Shown one piece after another: positions 1 to 10,959 of a stretch of 64,000 bases of DNA (the stretch's first letter is position 1; each line of letters starts with the position of its first letter). Made by a program: the position numbers and the translations under genes. Origin of the DNA: Hofstenia miamia (Eukaryota; Xenacoelomorpha; Acoela); contig SCFE01000061.1 in assembly GCA_004352715.1 (NCBI GenBank), forward strand, positions 1,136,709-1,200,708. Direction: 5' to 3'. A model generated the notes under the pieces. It saw nothing but the letters and a program-made list of their open reading frames with translations. It searched no databases and had not been told where the DNA came from.

Positions 1-187
1 TATAAAATCTTAAAGCGACAAAGAATGGAGAAACTTCCCCTCATTATTTTCACGCAGTGAACTCTTACAGCACGCTTTCATTGGGTTTTGGCCGTCTATC
101 TCTATTAAATGAAGTAGTTAAATTTCGTTGTTTCTCCCATGTGCCTTAGACCTTATAGATACCTGAACATTGAGCATGGAAAGGAAT

Positions 188-832
188 TTAAAACGTTTCA
201 AAAAATCGGTATTTTCTAAGAAAAATAGTTACTCTTTTCGAGCAATACAGATTACTGCAATTTTTCAACAGTACATTCAAGTAAAGCAGACCATGGCTCA
301 TGATCTCCAAATTTTCTAATAGGATTGATAAAATTCTTTGATAATATTGAGAAACTATTTCTCTATTTAAGAGGACACACAGCTTTTTAAGGACGAGTAA
401 ATAGAAGCAAAGAATTCCAACATAAGATTTCATCAAATCAAATTTCAGATTTCCAATTGATTTTGTTTAAGAATCTGCCAATTCAATATTGTCAATGCTT
501 GTTAAACCTAACTTTTCACATGCGATGGCTGAATAATCGAGCATTCCAATGATCAATATTCTGATAGTAAGGAGAGGTACAAGTGTTGGGCCTGTTTTCA
601 ACTAATTGATTACAGCAAAGTGAAATAGAAAATAGTTATCTCCTTTGCATATTTGAAGGTGACTGATAATCTTGTAACGCCTAATAGAAATACCCCATCT
701 GAATATTAGAGAAGTTTGGTGATGGGTTTCAAATTTAGAGTCTCTAAGCAATTGGCTGTCAGAGATGCACAATGCAGAAGTTCCTATAGCATATACAGCA
801 GTGGACATAGGTATTGAGCTACGCATCTTCAC
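188..832 (-). other. ORF tract conserved between the duplication arms, function unknown
   Basis: Two minus-strand reading frames (82 and 76 codons) correspond to the plus-strand ORFs of 86 and 121 codons at 14410-14670 and 14014-14379 in the other arm. Here the 121-codon frame is shortened to 76 codons by one base change (TAG for AAG after AVIN). Conservation between arms is no better than in the surrounding non-coding sequence, and I recognise no domain. The frames lie in what would be the intron downstream of exon A, so chance open frames inside duplicated DNA are the simplest reading. Confidence 0.25.
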
Positions 833-1026
833 AATTTGTGTCTGAAATAATTAATGCTATAACTTTGATTTTGTGATTATGAATTTTTATCAGAAAATTA
901 CTCTTCATCCTACGCCCCTGTTATGAGACACCTTAAAAACTATCTCCATAAATATGCATTATATTTAAATTAAAATCAACTATATTTCAAATAGTAATAT
1001 TAATTGTATCTTAGTAAACTGCTTAC

Positions 1027-1154
1027 GGTGAAGAGCCCCTTCCCAAATCAAAGAGATCAGCATCGTCTGAATTTGTTAAATATGCCTCTTTAGTTCCCAA
1101 GTAGCCAATGTATGTATCATCCAAGACAGATTTAATTTTATGTTTATAGCCACT
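1027..1154 (-). CDS. Gene 1, exon A (128 nt), unrecognised protein family
   Basis: On the minus strand a TTTTAG acceptor is followed by 128 bases open in one frame and then a GTAAGC donor. The translation begins SGYKHKIKSVLDDTYIGYLG and continues through TKEAYLTNSDD to ADLFDLGRGSS, leaving two bases of a split codon (phase 2). Copies exist at 13692-13819 (about 95% alike) and 63194-63321 (about 55% amino-acid identity, same length, same splice borders). The YIGY, LTN and FDL motifs are shared by all three. This is the only copy without a stop. The following exon would lie left of the window. The many short strand-like segments could suit a beta-rich secreted domain, but I do not recognise the family and assign no function. 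Confidence 0.6.
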
Positions 1155-1462
1155 CTAAAATATTGTTTATATGTATATATACATATACGAGCATAAGATA
1201 CTATGGGATTTGCATCCACCACCCGCACTTTCCTATTTTCTATTGCATGCAGCGCTTTTTTGATTTAAAGTCAGTATGATTCAACTTATCCAAAAAATTT
1301 TACATTGCGATTTGGTATAGGGTTATAATTTCTCATGTATGAGTCACAAGTTTTGTCAAAAAACCATACTATTTAGCGCCCGTATAGATTTTTTTGTATC
1401 CAATGCATTGTAGATATTTTAAAATTTTGTATTCAAAGCCCGTATATATGTATATATATATA

Positions 1463-2462
1463 NNNNNNNNNNNNNNNNNNNNNNNNNNNNNNNNNNNNNN
1501 NNNNNNNNNNNNNNNNNNNNNNNNNNNNNNNNNNNNNNNNNNNNNNNNNNNNNNNNNNNNNNNNNNNNNNNNNNNNNNNNNNNNNNNNNNNNNNNNNNNN
1601 NNNNNNNNNNNNNNNNNNNNNNNNNNNNNNNNNNNNNNNNNNNNNNNNNNNNNNNNNNNNNNNNNNNNNNNNNNNNNNNNNNNNNNNNNNNNNNNNNNNN
1701 NNNNNNNNNNNNNNNNNNNNNNNNNNNNNNNNNNNNNNNNNNNNNNNNNNNNNNNNNNNNNNNNNNNNNNNNNNNNNNNNNNNNNNNNNNNNNNNNNNNN
1801 NNNNNNNNNNNNNNNNNNNNNNNNNNNNNNNNNNNNNNNNNNNNNNNNNNNNNNNNNNNNNNNNNNNNNNNNNNNNNNNNNNNNNNNNNNNNNNNNNNNN
1901 NNNNNNNNNNNNNNNNNNNNNNNNNNNNNNNNNNNNNNNNNNNNNNNNNNNNNNNNNNNNNNNNNNNNNNNNNNNNNNNNNNNNNNNNNNNNNNNNNNNN
2001 NNNNNNNNNNNNNNNNNNNNNNNNNNNNNNNNNNNNNNNNNNNNNNNNNNNNNNNNNNNNNNNNNNNNNNNNNNNNNNNNNNNNNNNNNNNNNNNNNNNN
2101 NNNNNNNNNNNNNNNNNNNNNNNNNNNNNNNNNNNNNNNNNNNNNNNNNNNNNNNNNNNNNNNNNNNNNNNNNNNNNNNNNNNNNNNNNNNNNNNNNNNN
2201 NNNNNNNNNNNNNNNNNNNNNNNNNNNNNNNNNNNNNNNNNNNNNNNNNNNNNNNNNNNNNNNNNNNNNNNNNNNNNNNNNNNNNNNNNNNNNNNNNNNN
2301 NNNNNNNNNNNNNNNNNNNNNNNNNNNNNNNNNNNNNNNNNNNNNNNNNNNNNNNNNNNNNNNNNNNNNNNNNNNNNNNNNNNNNNNNNNNNNNNNNNNN
2401 NNNNNNNNNNNNNNNNNNNNNNNNNNNNNNNNNNNNNNNNNNNNNNNNNNNNNNNNNNNNNN
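1463..2462. other. Assembly gap, exactly 1000 N
   Basis: The round length marks a placeholder of unknown size. It has (TA)n on both sides. Frames that appear open across it are artefacts. Confidence 0.99.
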
Positions 2463-2525
2463 TATATATAGCGCTCCCTGGTACGATATATATATATATA
2501 TATATATCTCCCTGGTACGATTTCC
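2463..2525. repeat. (TA)n alternating with a CTCCCTGGTACGAT unit
   Basis: CTCCCTGGTACGAT occurs twice, at about 2473 and 2508, separated by (TA)n. This suggests a compound minisatellite in which a 14-base word plus a TA tract is the repeating unit, probably extending into the gap. Confidence 0.6.
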
Positions 2526-3753
2526 ATATTTATATTTTACTCTCTGCACAAAGGTTGCTTTTCAAAAAATGAAAAAAATTTTTTGATTTTATTTTTAGTT
2601 TAGACAAGCTATTGTCACAATTTTATTGTAAATTTTGCTTAATCCGGACGTTGTTTAATCCGAAATAGTTTTCTAGTATTTACATAATATAGTTTCTATT
2701 ATATAACGATAATACAATAAACAATTCTGAAACACAATTAAGTCTTGGCTATCCAAGCTTTCTAATTCGGATTAATTGAAATCTAAGGATTGGCCAAAAC
2801 TATACCAAATATTAAGCTATTTAGCGAAGCCTTGCATATAATAAGTGGGATTCATAAAATTTATATGCAATCTGGATTTCCAAAATTTTTCATAATAAGT
2901 GCAATCATCAATAATTTCTTAATTTTATAATCAATATCACAAATAGAAATAGCTTAATTCATCATATTTGTCAAAAATTTCCAGCAAAGTTAGAAAATCA
3001 ATAAATTTAAGAGCATCTAAAATGTTATAACAGATGTGACAATCCTATCAATTAGTTAAGCATTCCGAACACTTATTGGAATATCAGCTTTGAAAAACTA
3101 GATGAGCTTTAGCCTTCAAATATATATATATATATATATATATAATTGCTACACGAACATAATGGAGAGCTTACAATACAACCAAAAAAGCGTATAGGAC
3201 TAGTAATCCCTTGGAAGTTTTCAATGGGATTAAAATTTATTTGAATTAACAGAAGTTGGTTTTCCCTCAGTTGTTGATAATTGCCTCACATTGAAAAATC
3301 TGACAGAATTTCAACAAATTATTCTTCAGCCACATAATTTCACATTCTAAATAAATCGCTCCAAAGCCTTTGCACTCATTATTAGCTAGTATTTGCAATA
3401 TCATTTGATACTTAGGTTGCTCATTATTGTGAACCTAAGGCAGTAATGCAATTTGTCTATTATATTTAACAAGTTTTTAAATGGATAATGCCTAAATGAA
3501 ATGAAATTTGGAAACAAAAGAAGTTTGGACATTATCGTCCCCGGAATGACGTCATAAGCTAATCCCAACCATAGCCTTTCATCGAACCCTGAAATGGATT
3601 TCATCATGTTTATATACTTTTGGATGTTTTTAACGGTTGGTCTTCTAAAGTACAATAACGTTAAAATTTAACAAAAAATCTCATTTTATTTTAAGGATGT
3701 CTGCTTAAATGATGTGAAGCATGGTTGAAAAAAGGGTCAGGTTCGGGTTTAAA
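2526..3753. other. Non-coding stretch
   Basis: AT-rich sequence with a (TA)12 tract at 3121-3144. An 84-codon minus-strand ORF at 3401-3655 resembles nothing I know. I see no gene. Confidence 0.6.
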
Positions 3754-4046
3754 TTAGGAGTTGTGTTCAAGTTACTTATATCAAACTTATATATATATNN
3801 NNNNNNNNNNNNNNNNNNNNNNNNNNNNNNNNNNNNNNNNNNNNNNNNNNNNNNNNNNNNNNNNNNNNNNNNNNNNNNNNNNNNNNNNNNNNNNNNNNNN
3901 NNNNNNNNNNNNNNNNNNNNNNNNNNNNNNNNNNNNNNNNNNNNNNNNNNNNNNNNNNNNNNNNNNNNNNNNNNNNNNNNNNNNNNNNNNNNNNNNNNNN
4001 NNNNNNNNNNNNNNTTAGGAGTTGTGTTCAAGTTACTTATATCAAA

Positions 4047-4059
<13 letters not shown>
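3754..4059. repeat. Duplicated flank around a 216-base gap
   Basis: TTAGGAGTTGTGTTCAAG and the following 25 or so bases into (TA)n occur just left of the gap (3754-3798) and again immediately right of it (4015-4059), with one mismatch. The N run is 3799-4014. Either the gap conceals a tandem repeat or the two contig ends overlap and were not merged. Confidence 0.85.
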
Positions 4060-4080
<21 letters not shown>

Positions 4081-4082
<2 letters not shown>

Positions 4083-4374
4083 CTAAATTGTACTTTAAGC
4101 ACTTTTTTAAATGCTTTATTATTCATTCAGCAACAGCACTCAAAGGTACATATAGAGTACTTCCAATTTTGTTAATATTCTCATTGAATTTGTTATTTCT
4201 ACAAATTATGATTCTATCCCAAATTTTTGCATTTGAAATACCAGATATAAATTTATTTTCAATCAGTAATCGCTGTTCTAGTGTAAAGTTCCTTCTTGAA
4301 CATTTCCGTGTAGATGTTAACAGGTTAATCTATAAGCATTGCAATTCTTGATCAGCAAATCTGGTTCTCATAGA

Positions 4375-4376
<2 letters not shown>
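4081..4376 (-). repeat. Dispersed repeat R1, copy 1, with helix-turn-helix-like ORF
   Basis: About 295 bases that recur in the same orientation at 15880-16172 (roughly 85% alike). On the minus strand 4123-4329 is open for 68 codons and contains RRNFTLEQRLLIENKF then ISGISNAKIWDRI. That layout (LEQR..I, G.S...I) is what the DNA-binding helix-turn-helix of many transposases looks like. The second copy keeps the frame but has a TAA after LLLEN. Both copies are bordered by TA-rich DNA and lie beside a Tc1 element. I infer a transposase 5' remnant; the family is not determined. Confidence 0.5.
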
Positions 4377-4433
<57 letters not shown>

Positions 4434-4434
4434 T
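4377..4434. repeat. (TA)n microsatellite
   Basis: Almost uninterrupted TA dinucleotides with one CA variant. The Tc1 element at 4435 is inserted at its right edge, consistent with TA target choice. Confidence 0.95.
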
Positions 4435-5049
4435 CAGTGCGGTTAAATTATTAGACGAATCCTCAAAAATTAGTATTTTTGAAAAAACCACTGTATTTGT
4501 CGCTAAAAAAAAATTACATTTGTATGAATCAGAAACACAATAATAAATGAAACGTAACAAGTTCTGCTCCAAAGTTAGTAACTAATATGCCCTTCTTTGT
4601 TATTGACGGATGAAGATGTGTTCATAATCCCAATAAAGACTGCATTAAGTTTGCTTTATTTTTTCCTTTCAAATAAATATGACATGATTGCGAGGGACTT
4701 GTTTCTCACACTTTTACATACGAAGAATTCTTCCGCCAAGCACATTTATGTCAAGCTTATAACAGTCGTTCAGCAACGATATTAATGATGTCAATGAACG
4801 CTGATTGGCCAGAAATTGTGTTCATTGTAAATTTATGATCATTGTTGCTAATAAAAGTCTGCTTTATTTCTAGTACTCATTTTCAATCATTGGACGTCTA
4901 CATGACATAACTGCTACCAAGAATTCAGCTATTTATACGTTGACCAAGAATACAGATTATTGTAACTGTCAAATTGTGAAAATGCACAATGTGAGTGATT
5001 GTACTGTGTGTAGAATCAATGGGAATGTGGACGAAAACAAAAGATTTTC

Positions 5050-5915
5050 AATCGAACCAAATCTGTATTGATTAGAGAGATAAAGAAGAATAGAAGACTG
5101 ACATCTACGCAAATTACAGGTACTCTACTTCAACATTGCGTCGAAGTATCAGCAAGAATCGTTCGCAGGAGTTTGAATGATGCTGGGTATCACAGCAGAA
5201 AAGCCCTTAAGAAGCCGAGACTGACACAAACAATGATAAAAAAGTGAATGCGCTTCGCGAAAACTTCCAGAAATTTTTCCATCGAAGAATGGCAAAAGGT
5301 AAACAACCTCATTATGATTGCAAAATATTCGAATTATTTACTTTTCAATTTCAGGTAGCCTTCAGTGACGAAAGCACCTTCTGCTCTCTCAACGAAGGCC
5401 ATCAGCGGGTCTACAGGAAGTCCAGTGAGAGCACTCATCGACTTGAGATGTTATCCAAGTCGATAAAGCATCTTCCCAAAGTGATGATTTTGGGCATTAT
5501 CTCCGTGCATGGTCCCGGGCGACTTCATATCGTAGAAGGCATGATGAACGGAGTGCAGTAAAATCACGTCATCCACACAAGAGTGATCCCTCAAATCACG
5601 AAGTGGTACGGCACTACTGAAGATTCCTTCGTCATCCACAACAAAGCCCCGTGCAACACCACCAAAGTGAATACGAAAGCTCTCACTGATCACGGGAACA
5701 GCCCCGATCTGAAGCTTATCGAGAACATCTGGGGGTATGTGAAGCGTGCGATTGCCTCTGATCCTCCAACGAATAGGAAGGACTTGATTGCAAAGCTGCT
5801 GAATGTTTGATTTCACGATCCGAAAATCAATGCAATGTGTACGTCCGTGGTTGTTTCAATGCCCCAAAGACTCGAGAAGGTTATCACTGCCAAAGGAGGG
5901 CATATTAGTTACTAA
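5050..5915 (+). pseudogene. Tc1-type transposase, broken, with a 56-nt intron
   Basis: The first block (5050-5247) encodes a second DNA-binding HTH with REIKKNRRLTSTQITG and RRSLNDAGYHSRKALKKP, ending at an in-frame TGA. EEWQK is then interrupted at 5299-5354 by a sequence starting GTAAAC and ending TTTCAG. Removing it joins EEWQK to VAFSDES, the expected run-in to the first catalytic Asp. The second catalytic Asp is lost (HNKAPC where HDNAPC is usual), the spacer before NSPDLKLIENIWG is short by a dozen or so residues, and a TAA follows GMMNGVQ. The third catalytic residue (Glu in LIENIW) remains. The frame ends GGHISY. It cannot encode an active enzyme. The intron is inferred from the splice signals and the restored family motif. 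Confidence 0.85.
5299..5354 (+). other. Short spliceosomal intron inside the Tc1 transposase
   Basis: GT at 5299 and TTTCAG ending at 5354 bracket 56 AT-rich bases. Without them the protein reads across the conserved EEWQKVAFSDES junction with no frame change, whereas reading through gives unrelated residues. Confidence 0.7.
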
Positions 5916-6062
5916 TTTTGGAGCAGAACTTTTTATCTTTTATATTTTATCATTTATCTTTGTGTTTCTAATTCATACAAATGTACACTTTTCTTTTTTA
6001 GCGACAAATCAGTGATTTTTGTCAAAAATGCTCATTTTTAGGAGTGCGTCTAATAATTTGAC

Positions 6063-6190
6063 TATATATATATATATATACGGGCTTTGGATACAAAACC
6101 ATTAGGGCACTGGATACAAAAAAAACATATATACTTATATAAGTGCGCTAGATACTATGGCAGAGGGCTCTGGATACTGTGCTATTTTGA
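6063..6190 (+). repeat. (TA)n followed by an array of a GGATAC-containing word
   Basis: After (TA)n come four variants of one word: GGGCTTTGGATACAAAA, GGGCACTGGATACAAAA, GTGCGCTAGATACTATGG and GGGCTCTGGATACTGTG, about 28-47 bases apart. Related words occur in both duplication arms (around 1200-1450 and 13404-13655). Confidence 0.6.
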
Positions 6191-6570
6191 AATCACTTGT
6201 AATGACAACCTCAGAAATTCATTGGCTTAGAATATCGCATAATGTTTTAACAATATTGGCATTGCTTGTTTAATGAAACAATGATTTTATTTTAAATGGT
6301 GATATATTAACCTCGACATATTTCTTTAAGCTGATGTAATGTATTGAAGGAAAATGTAAATTGCTCCTTACACAATAAATTATTCTGAAGTTTCCAATTC
6401 ATTTTTAGAGTTAATATTGTTTGAGGGATCTTCATATTTTCCTAGATTTTTAAATATCTCGCTTAGTGTATTTACAATATTTGTTAGTAATATATTATTT
6501 CATTTTTATCCTTTAATGATGTGAAGTGTGAAGAATTGCTATTGTTGAAAAAAATTTTATATGGATATAT

Positions 6571-6607
<37 letters not shown>

Positions 6608-6609
6608 AA
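6191..6609. other. Non-coding stretch
   Basis: AT-rich, ending in a (TA)n tract at about 6575-6604. No gene seen. Confidence 0.6.
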
Positions 6610-6996
6610 NNNNNNNNNNNNNNNNNNNNNNNNNNNNNNNNNNNNNNNNNNNNNNNNNNNNNNNNNNNNNNNNNNNNNNNNNNNNNNNNNNNNNNNNNNN
6701 NNNNNNNNNNNNNNNNNNNNNNNNNNNNNNNNNNNNNNNNNNNNNNNNNNNNNNNNNNNNNNNNNNNNNNNNNNNNNNNNNNNNNNNNNNNNNNNNNNNN
6801 NNNNNNNNNNNNNNNNNNNNNNNNNNNNNNNNNNNNNNNNNNNNNNNNNNNNNNNNNNNNNNNNNNNNNNNNNNNNNNNNNNNNNNNNNNNNNNNNNNNN
6901 NNNNNNNNNNNNNNNNNNNNNNNNNNNNNNNNNNNNNNNNNNNNNNNNNNNNNNNNNNNNNNNNNNNNNNNNNNNNNNNNNNNNNNNNNNNNNNNN
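6610..6996. other. Assembly gap (387 N) bounded by TATATACAAA on both sides
   Basis: The left edge reads TATATATATACAAA and the right edge TATATATATACAAACAAACA, so the same words flank the gap, as at other gaps here. Confidence 0.95.
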
Positions 6997-7018
6997 TATA
7001 TATATATACAAACAAACA

Positions 7019-8065
7019 AATTAATGGAATTGCAATCGGGTCATCACTTGGACTAACTATAGCAAATTTTGCTTAAATATTATTGAAAGGCAATTTAAAA
7101 ATGAAAGCATGAAACCTTTTCCAGTATTTTATTCTCGCTATGTGGATGATGTATTTTGCATATTTAATTATTTCATTCCAAGATTAACAACGTATTACCA
7201 ACAATAAAATTTACAATAGAAAATGAAGAAAATAATAGGTTGACATTTCTAAGTACAACATTAATTAGAACATCAAGAAAAATCGAATATGAGTGGCATA
7301 AGAAGTCAACTAACACTGGACAGTACATACCTTACAACTCTTATTGTAGTCCTCAACATAAAATTAATACTATAAAGACATTGATCAACCAAGCCTATAT
7401 AACATCATCAAATTATAAGAACTTAACAACAGCAATAGATGAAAATTTACCATTCTTACAAAAAATGGATATACACATAAACTTTTAAAGAAAGAAATTA
7501 ATAAAATATTTAATCGAGAAAAGAAATTGAAAAATTCACTGCCAGAAAACATCTATTGGAAGAAATTTTATGTACTTTAAAATGAATTTAAAACATCTAA
7601 ACGCAAAATTGAAAGCATTTAATATAACAATCTACCAACGCTATCGTCTTTTAAAACATCAAACATTTTAAAAAATAAAGACTTACTTCCATTATCTTTG
7701 GAATCATCAGTTGTATACAAATATCAATGTGATGAGCCTCATAAATAGGTGAGACCAAAGACATATGGAAGTCAGAATCAAAGAACATATAAGAGGCCAA
7801 ATAAAATCAGAAATATTCTGTCATCAACATCAAAAGAAAAAAGAAAACTTTAAAATAATAATGAAAACAAAATTTACGAAAATGGGAGAAGCAATTACCA
7901 TCAATGGAACAACAGATAAAAGTAAACTATTAAATAGACAGAAAGAACTTAACATCTCCAATTATTCTAACATCTTAACGTTAATCTTAACTTTTTAAAA
8001 TATTACCAAATTTTTTCTGACGAAGATAGACTATCTATCGAAACCGGTCTAATATATGTGATTAA
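7019..8065 (+). pseudogene. Penelope-like retroelement: reverse transcriptase and GIY-YIG endonuclease remnant
   Basis: The order follows Penelope-like elements. NGIAIGSSLGLTIANFA (from 7024) matches the RT G-x-AMGS-pL-s-p-x-lAN motif. A one-base deletion leads into YSRYVDDVF (about 7130-7155), with the catalytic YxDD. NNRLTFLSTTLIRT and WHKKSTNTGQYIPYNSYC (about 7225-7350) match the FLD and Y-RK-T-H-T-x-Y-x-x-S segment, and LINQAY the tL-x-RA segment. After several stops, VVYKYQCDE and, in another frame, GETKDMEVRIKEHIRG (from about 7750) match the end of the GIY-YIG nuclease (yiGeTkR-x-l-x-vRikEH). GEAITING and LNRQKELNI resemble the family's C-terminal tail. The 5' part is missing or in the gap. 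At least three frame breaks make it inactive. Confidence 0.8.
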
Positions 8066-8081
8066 ATTTTGTTTAAATTTC

Positions 8082-8085
<4 letters not shown>

Positions 8086-8130
<45 letters not shown>

Positions 8131-8146
8131 CTTATATATATATAAG
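8086..8146. repeat. (TA)n microsatellite
   Basis: TA tract with CA interruptions directly after the 3' end of the Penelope-like element. Confidence 0.9.
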
Positions 8147-9844
8147 CATCAGCAGAGATTTANAAAACTCGTTTGGATTCATTAGATACATTGTTCCTAT
8201 TATTTTCATAATTGGTAAATTTTTTTAATTTTAATCTCCACAGTAGTTTATGTCCACAATGTGTTTCAATTAATAAAAATATTTCACTGAACAACCTTTT
8301 TTCGATTTAGGTAATTCATTTTTATTCATATTCGTTTATTTTTTGTAATGAACAATAATTATTAAAAATATAATTTAAAATTTAGTCATATGAATAACAG
8401 TTTTCCATCAACAATTTTAGTATAATAATTCACTTAATTATAGAAATTTTTTTCCATTACTATCATATCATAGATAATCTTTACGTTCTGCTATAGTACA
8501 AAATTTTGATTGCAAAAACCGACTAAGATAACTATTCAAATATAGTCTTAACCTGAGATTTAATATTATTAGAGTTATCCCATTTATATCGACTTATTGA
8601 TCTACATCAAATACTAGTAAGTAGGCAAACAAACTTCAGGTAGAGGAGGGTGAGAATTTACATCTAATTACTTGACAGCATGTGAGCAACAAAACATTAA
8701 ACAAGGATTAATGATTGAGCGTAGGTAACAGCAGGGCTAACAACGTGGAGTCAAGAAAACTATATCGTTTTTAGTAAGGTCCATTCTTTAGTGATACAAA
8801 TTATTCAACTTGAGGCCTTTCGGCCTACAGAAGGACAAAAATACAAGCTATATCTTCTTGATGAACAATATGGGTAAGTGGATTTTAGAAGTGATACAAT
8901 TTAGTAGCATAATAAAATGTATCTAAATTTGTGTTAATATAAACTACCATCATTTTATTGGAAAATTATTTTAATTATTATAGTATAATTCATTATTATT
9001 ATTACTCTAGTATTTCAAACTTCTGAACAAAAAACAAATAGCTTATTAATATTAAAATAGGATTATTATTATTATTTGAGTAGTAGAATTTCCTGGGAAA
9101 TCTGACTTAGTAAGCCTAATTTTAATCAACATTTGAAGCTAATGTTTCTTGAATTCACGGGAACTTAGAAGAAAACTAAATTTATTTCTAGAACCTGATG
9201 TTTCATATTTGGTTGTAGCCAGTTAACATTATTTAAAGACAATAATGTTTTGAGACTAGTTTTCATCTCTCCAAAAACATCAATTATTTTACCAAAAACT
9301 TGAAAAATAGGTCAAAATAATTATCACATTACAGAATTGGATGCTCATATCTGCATTTCACTTAAAACTAATATGAGTGCTAAAATGAATTTGATTTGGT
9401 AATACCCTCCTCAGGTACTACTTGAAAACGAAAGTCATCATTGAAGAAGGATTTATTCTTTTTAATACAAAACAAATAGTGGTAAATTCCAGTTTGCAAT
9501 GCCTCAAAAAGAAATAGTGGAGCATTTAATGATCTCATGATTTAGTGTCAGGCGCATCACAACCGCTTTTATAAATAAGGATGAATTGAACGAGTAAAGT
9601 CAGAAGGGCTTCAGCCAAACTCAACAGAAAGATCCAAATGCAAAGTGAGACCCAGAGAATTAAGTAATAGTTAGAGTGATGGTCAGAAGTGTTCACTGGG
9701 AAGCATCCGCTGAGTTTTCCGGAAATATAGTTTATTTGGAACACATAGTGTCACAAAACCTCTCAAATTTGCATCACATTAAATAGAGATTCCACTGGTG
9801 TTGTGAAAAATTATGAACTTGAAAAAAATGGAAAACAGTATATT
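8147..9844. other. Non-coding stretch
   Basis: One ambiguous base at 8163. A small perfect hairpin (AGGCC-TTTC-GGCCT) occurs at about 8812-8825. From about 9500 weakly coding-like sequence leads into the Tc1 relic at 9845, but stops in all frames prevent a reading. Otherwise featureless. Confidence 0.5.
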
Positions 9845-10047
9845 GACATCGTGAGCCCCCATGTACTGCCACTTCTGGATCAAGGTAATCAACTGTGGTA
9901 AGACAACACATTTAGCATAAGTCCAGAGAAGTTTTGGAAAGAGAAGAAGCTATGCTTATGCCAGAATGAACAGCGAGGTCTCCGTGCCTTAATCCCATTG
10001 AGAATGTATGGGATCAGTTAGAATCGCAAGATTACGGATATATGTGA
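9845..10047 (+). pseudogene. Tc1/mariner transposase relic (catalytic region)
   Basis: DIVSPHVLPLLDQGN is followed by a stop and then DNTFSISPEKFWKEK, aligning with the usual H-v-LP-l ... QDN-a-p-h segment that carries the second catalytic Asp. After a frame change, SPCLNPIENVWDQLESQDY (from 9979) is the classic SPDLNPIE-vWD segment with the third catalytic residue; the Asp of SPDL is Cys here. No terminal repeats were found, so the element is old and eroded. Confidence 0.7.
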
Positions 10048-10562
10048 ACTATGGCCAGAAAAAAAGATTTTTAAAATTCCCTGTGGGTAGTCTGCTAACT
10101 TGTTTAAATTAATGCAACGATAGTACAAGCCTATTAAATCCTAAAAACATGCTTATTTCATTTGAATTTTGTTTTGTAGTTGTTTCTGCTATTATTAATA
10201 AAATTTATTTAGTTTGTATTTTATGGATTATGTGCAACCTTTATGTGCTACTCTCTTGATTGTTGTTAGTTATTATAACGTAGTGCTCCCTATGTTTCTC
10301 GAAAGTAAGCTCCAGAGAAATATTTATCGTGCTTTTAAAATCATGGCTGGTAGTGCTCCGCGGTTTCCTAAATGAGCTCGGTTTTGATTTTTTACACCTC
10401 AAAGCTGTGGTTTCACATTCGGTTGTGGTTTTTATAGATAACTAATATTGGGATTAAAAAACTTTATTCAAGAAAAGCATACCTTTCTAAAGAAAATGTT
10501 CGGAATACTATTAATCAATTAAAACCCTTACACTTGACAAGTATATTAACGTTTGCTCCTAG
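10048..10562. other. Non-coding stretch
   Basis: AT-rich, no open frame of interest, no recognised repeat. Confidence 0.6.
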
Positions 10563-10959
10563 AATACTGCATCACTTCTTGGAAATAACATTCCAGACAG
10601 CTGATTCTGCTTAAAATCGATCTTCAATTTTACGTTCAGATCTGTCTCATTTAATATATATATATNNNNNNNNNNNNNNNNNNNNNNNNNNNNNNNNNNN
10701 NNNNNNNNNNNNNNNNNNNNNNNNNNNNNNNNNNNNNNNNNNNNNNNNNNNNNNNNNNNNNNNNNNNNNNNNNNNNNNNNNNNNNNNNNNNNNNNNNNNN
10801 NNNNNNNNNNNNNNNNNNNNNNNNNNNNNNNNNNNNNNNNNNNNNNNNNNNNNNNNNNNNNNNNNNNNNNAATACTGCATCACTTCTTGGAAATAACATT
10901 CCAGACAGCTGATTCTGCTTAAAATCGATCTTCAATTTTACGTTCAGATCTGTCTCATT

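Larger units (their letters stand above)
1..1462 (-). repeat. Inverted duplication, left arm (about 1.46 kb)
   Basis: The reverse complement of this stretch reappears at 13372-14884 with scattered substitutions and small indels (roughly 93-95% identity by eye). Matching points include the outer end (TAAAGCGACAAAG here, CTTTGTCGCTTTA near 14840) and the inner end, where both arms run into (TA)n and then an N gap. The arm carries exon A of gene 1. The outer end coincides with the window edge, so the repeat may extend further. It looks like a segmental or gene duplication rather than a transposon, because it contains a spliced exon conserved at a third, diverged locus near 63 kb. Confidence 0.9.
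4435..6062 (+). mobile_element. Tc1/mariner element with about 160-bp terminal inverted repeats
   Basis: The left end (CAGTGCGGTTAAATTATTAG, 4435 to about 4593) and right end (about 5899-6062) are inverted repeats that match through TTAAATTATTAGACG, TTTGTCGCTAAAAAA, CATTTGTATGAAT and TTAGTAACTAATATGCCC. TA lies outside both ends. The outermost 8 bases of the right end are missing and run directly into (TA)n. Length (1.63 kb) and a single interior transposase frame are typical of Tc1 elements. The transposase is broken (see 5050-5915). Confidence 0.9.

Noticed and set aside
1394-2572. Long ORFs of 300-400 codons across N runs (also at 36249-37439, 39028-40224, 42190-43422 and smaller gaps)
   Set aside because: They are open only because N runs cannot contain stops; the real flanks are mostly translated TA repeats.
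5451-5816. 121-codon minus-strand ORF
   Set aside because: Antisense shadow of the Tc1 transposase.
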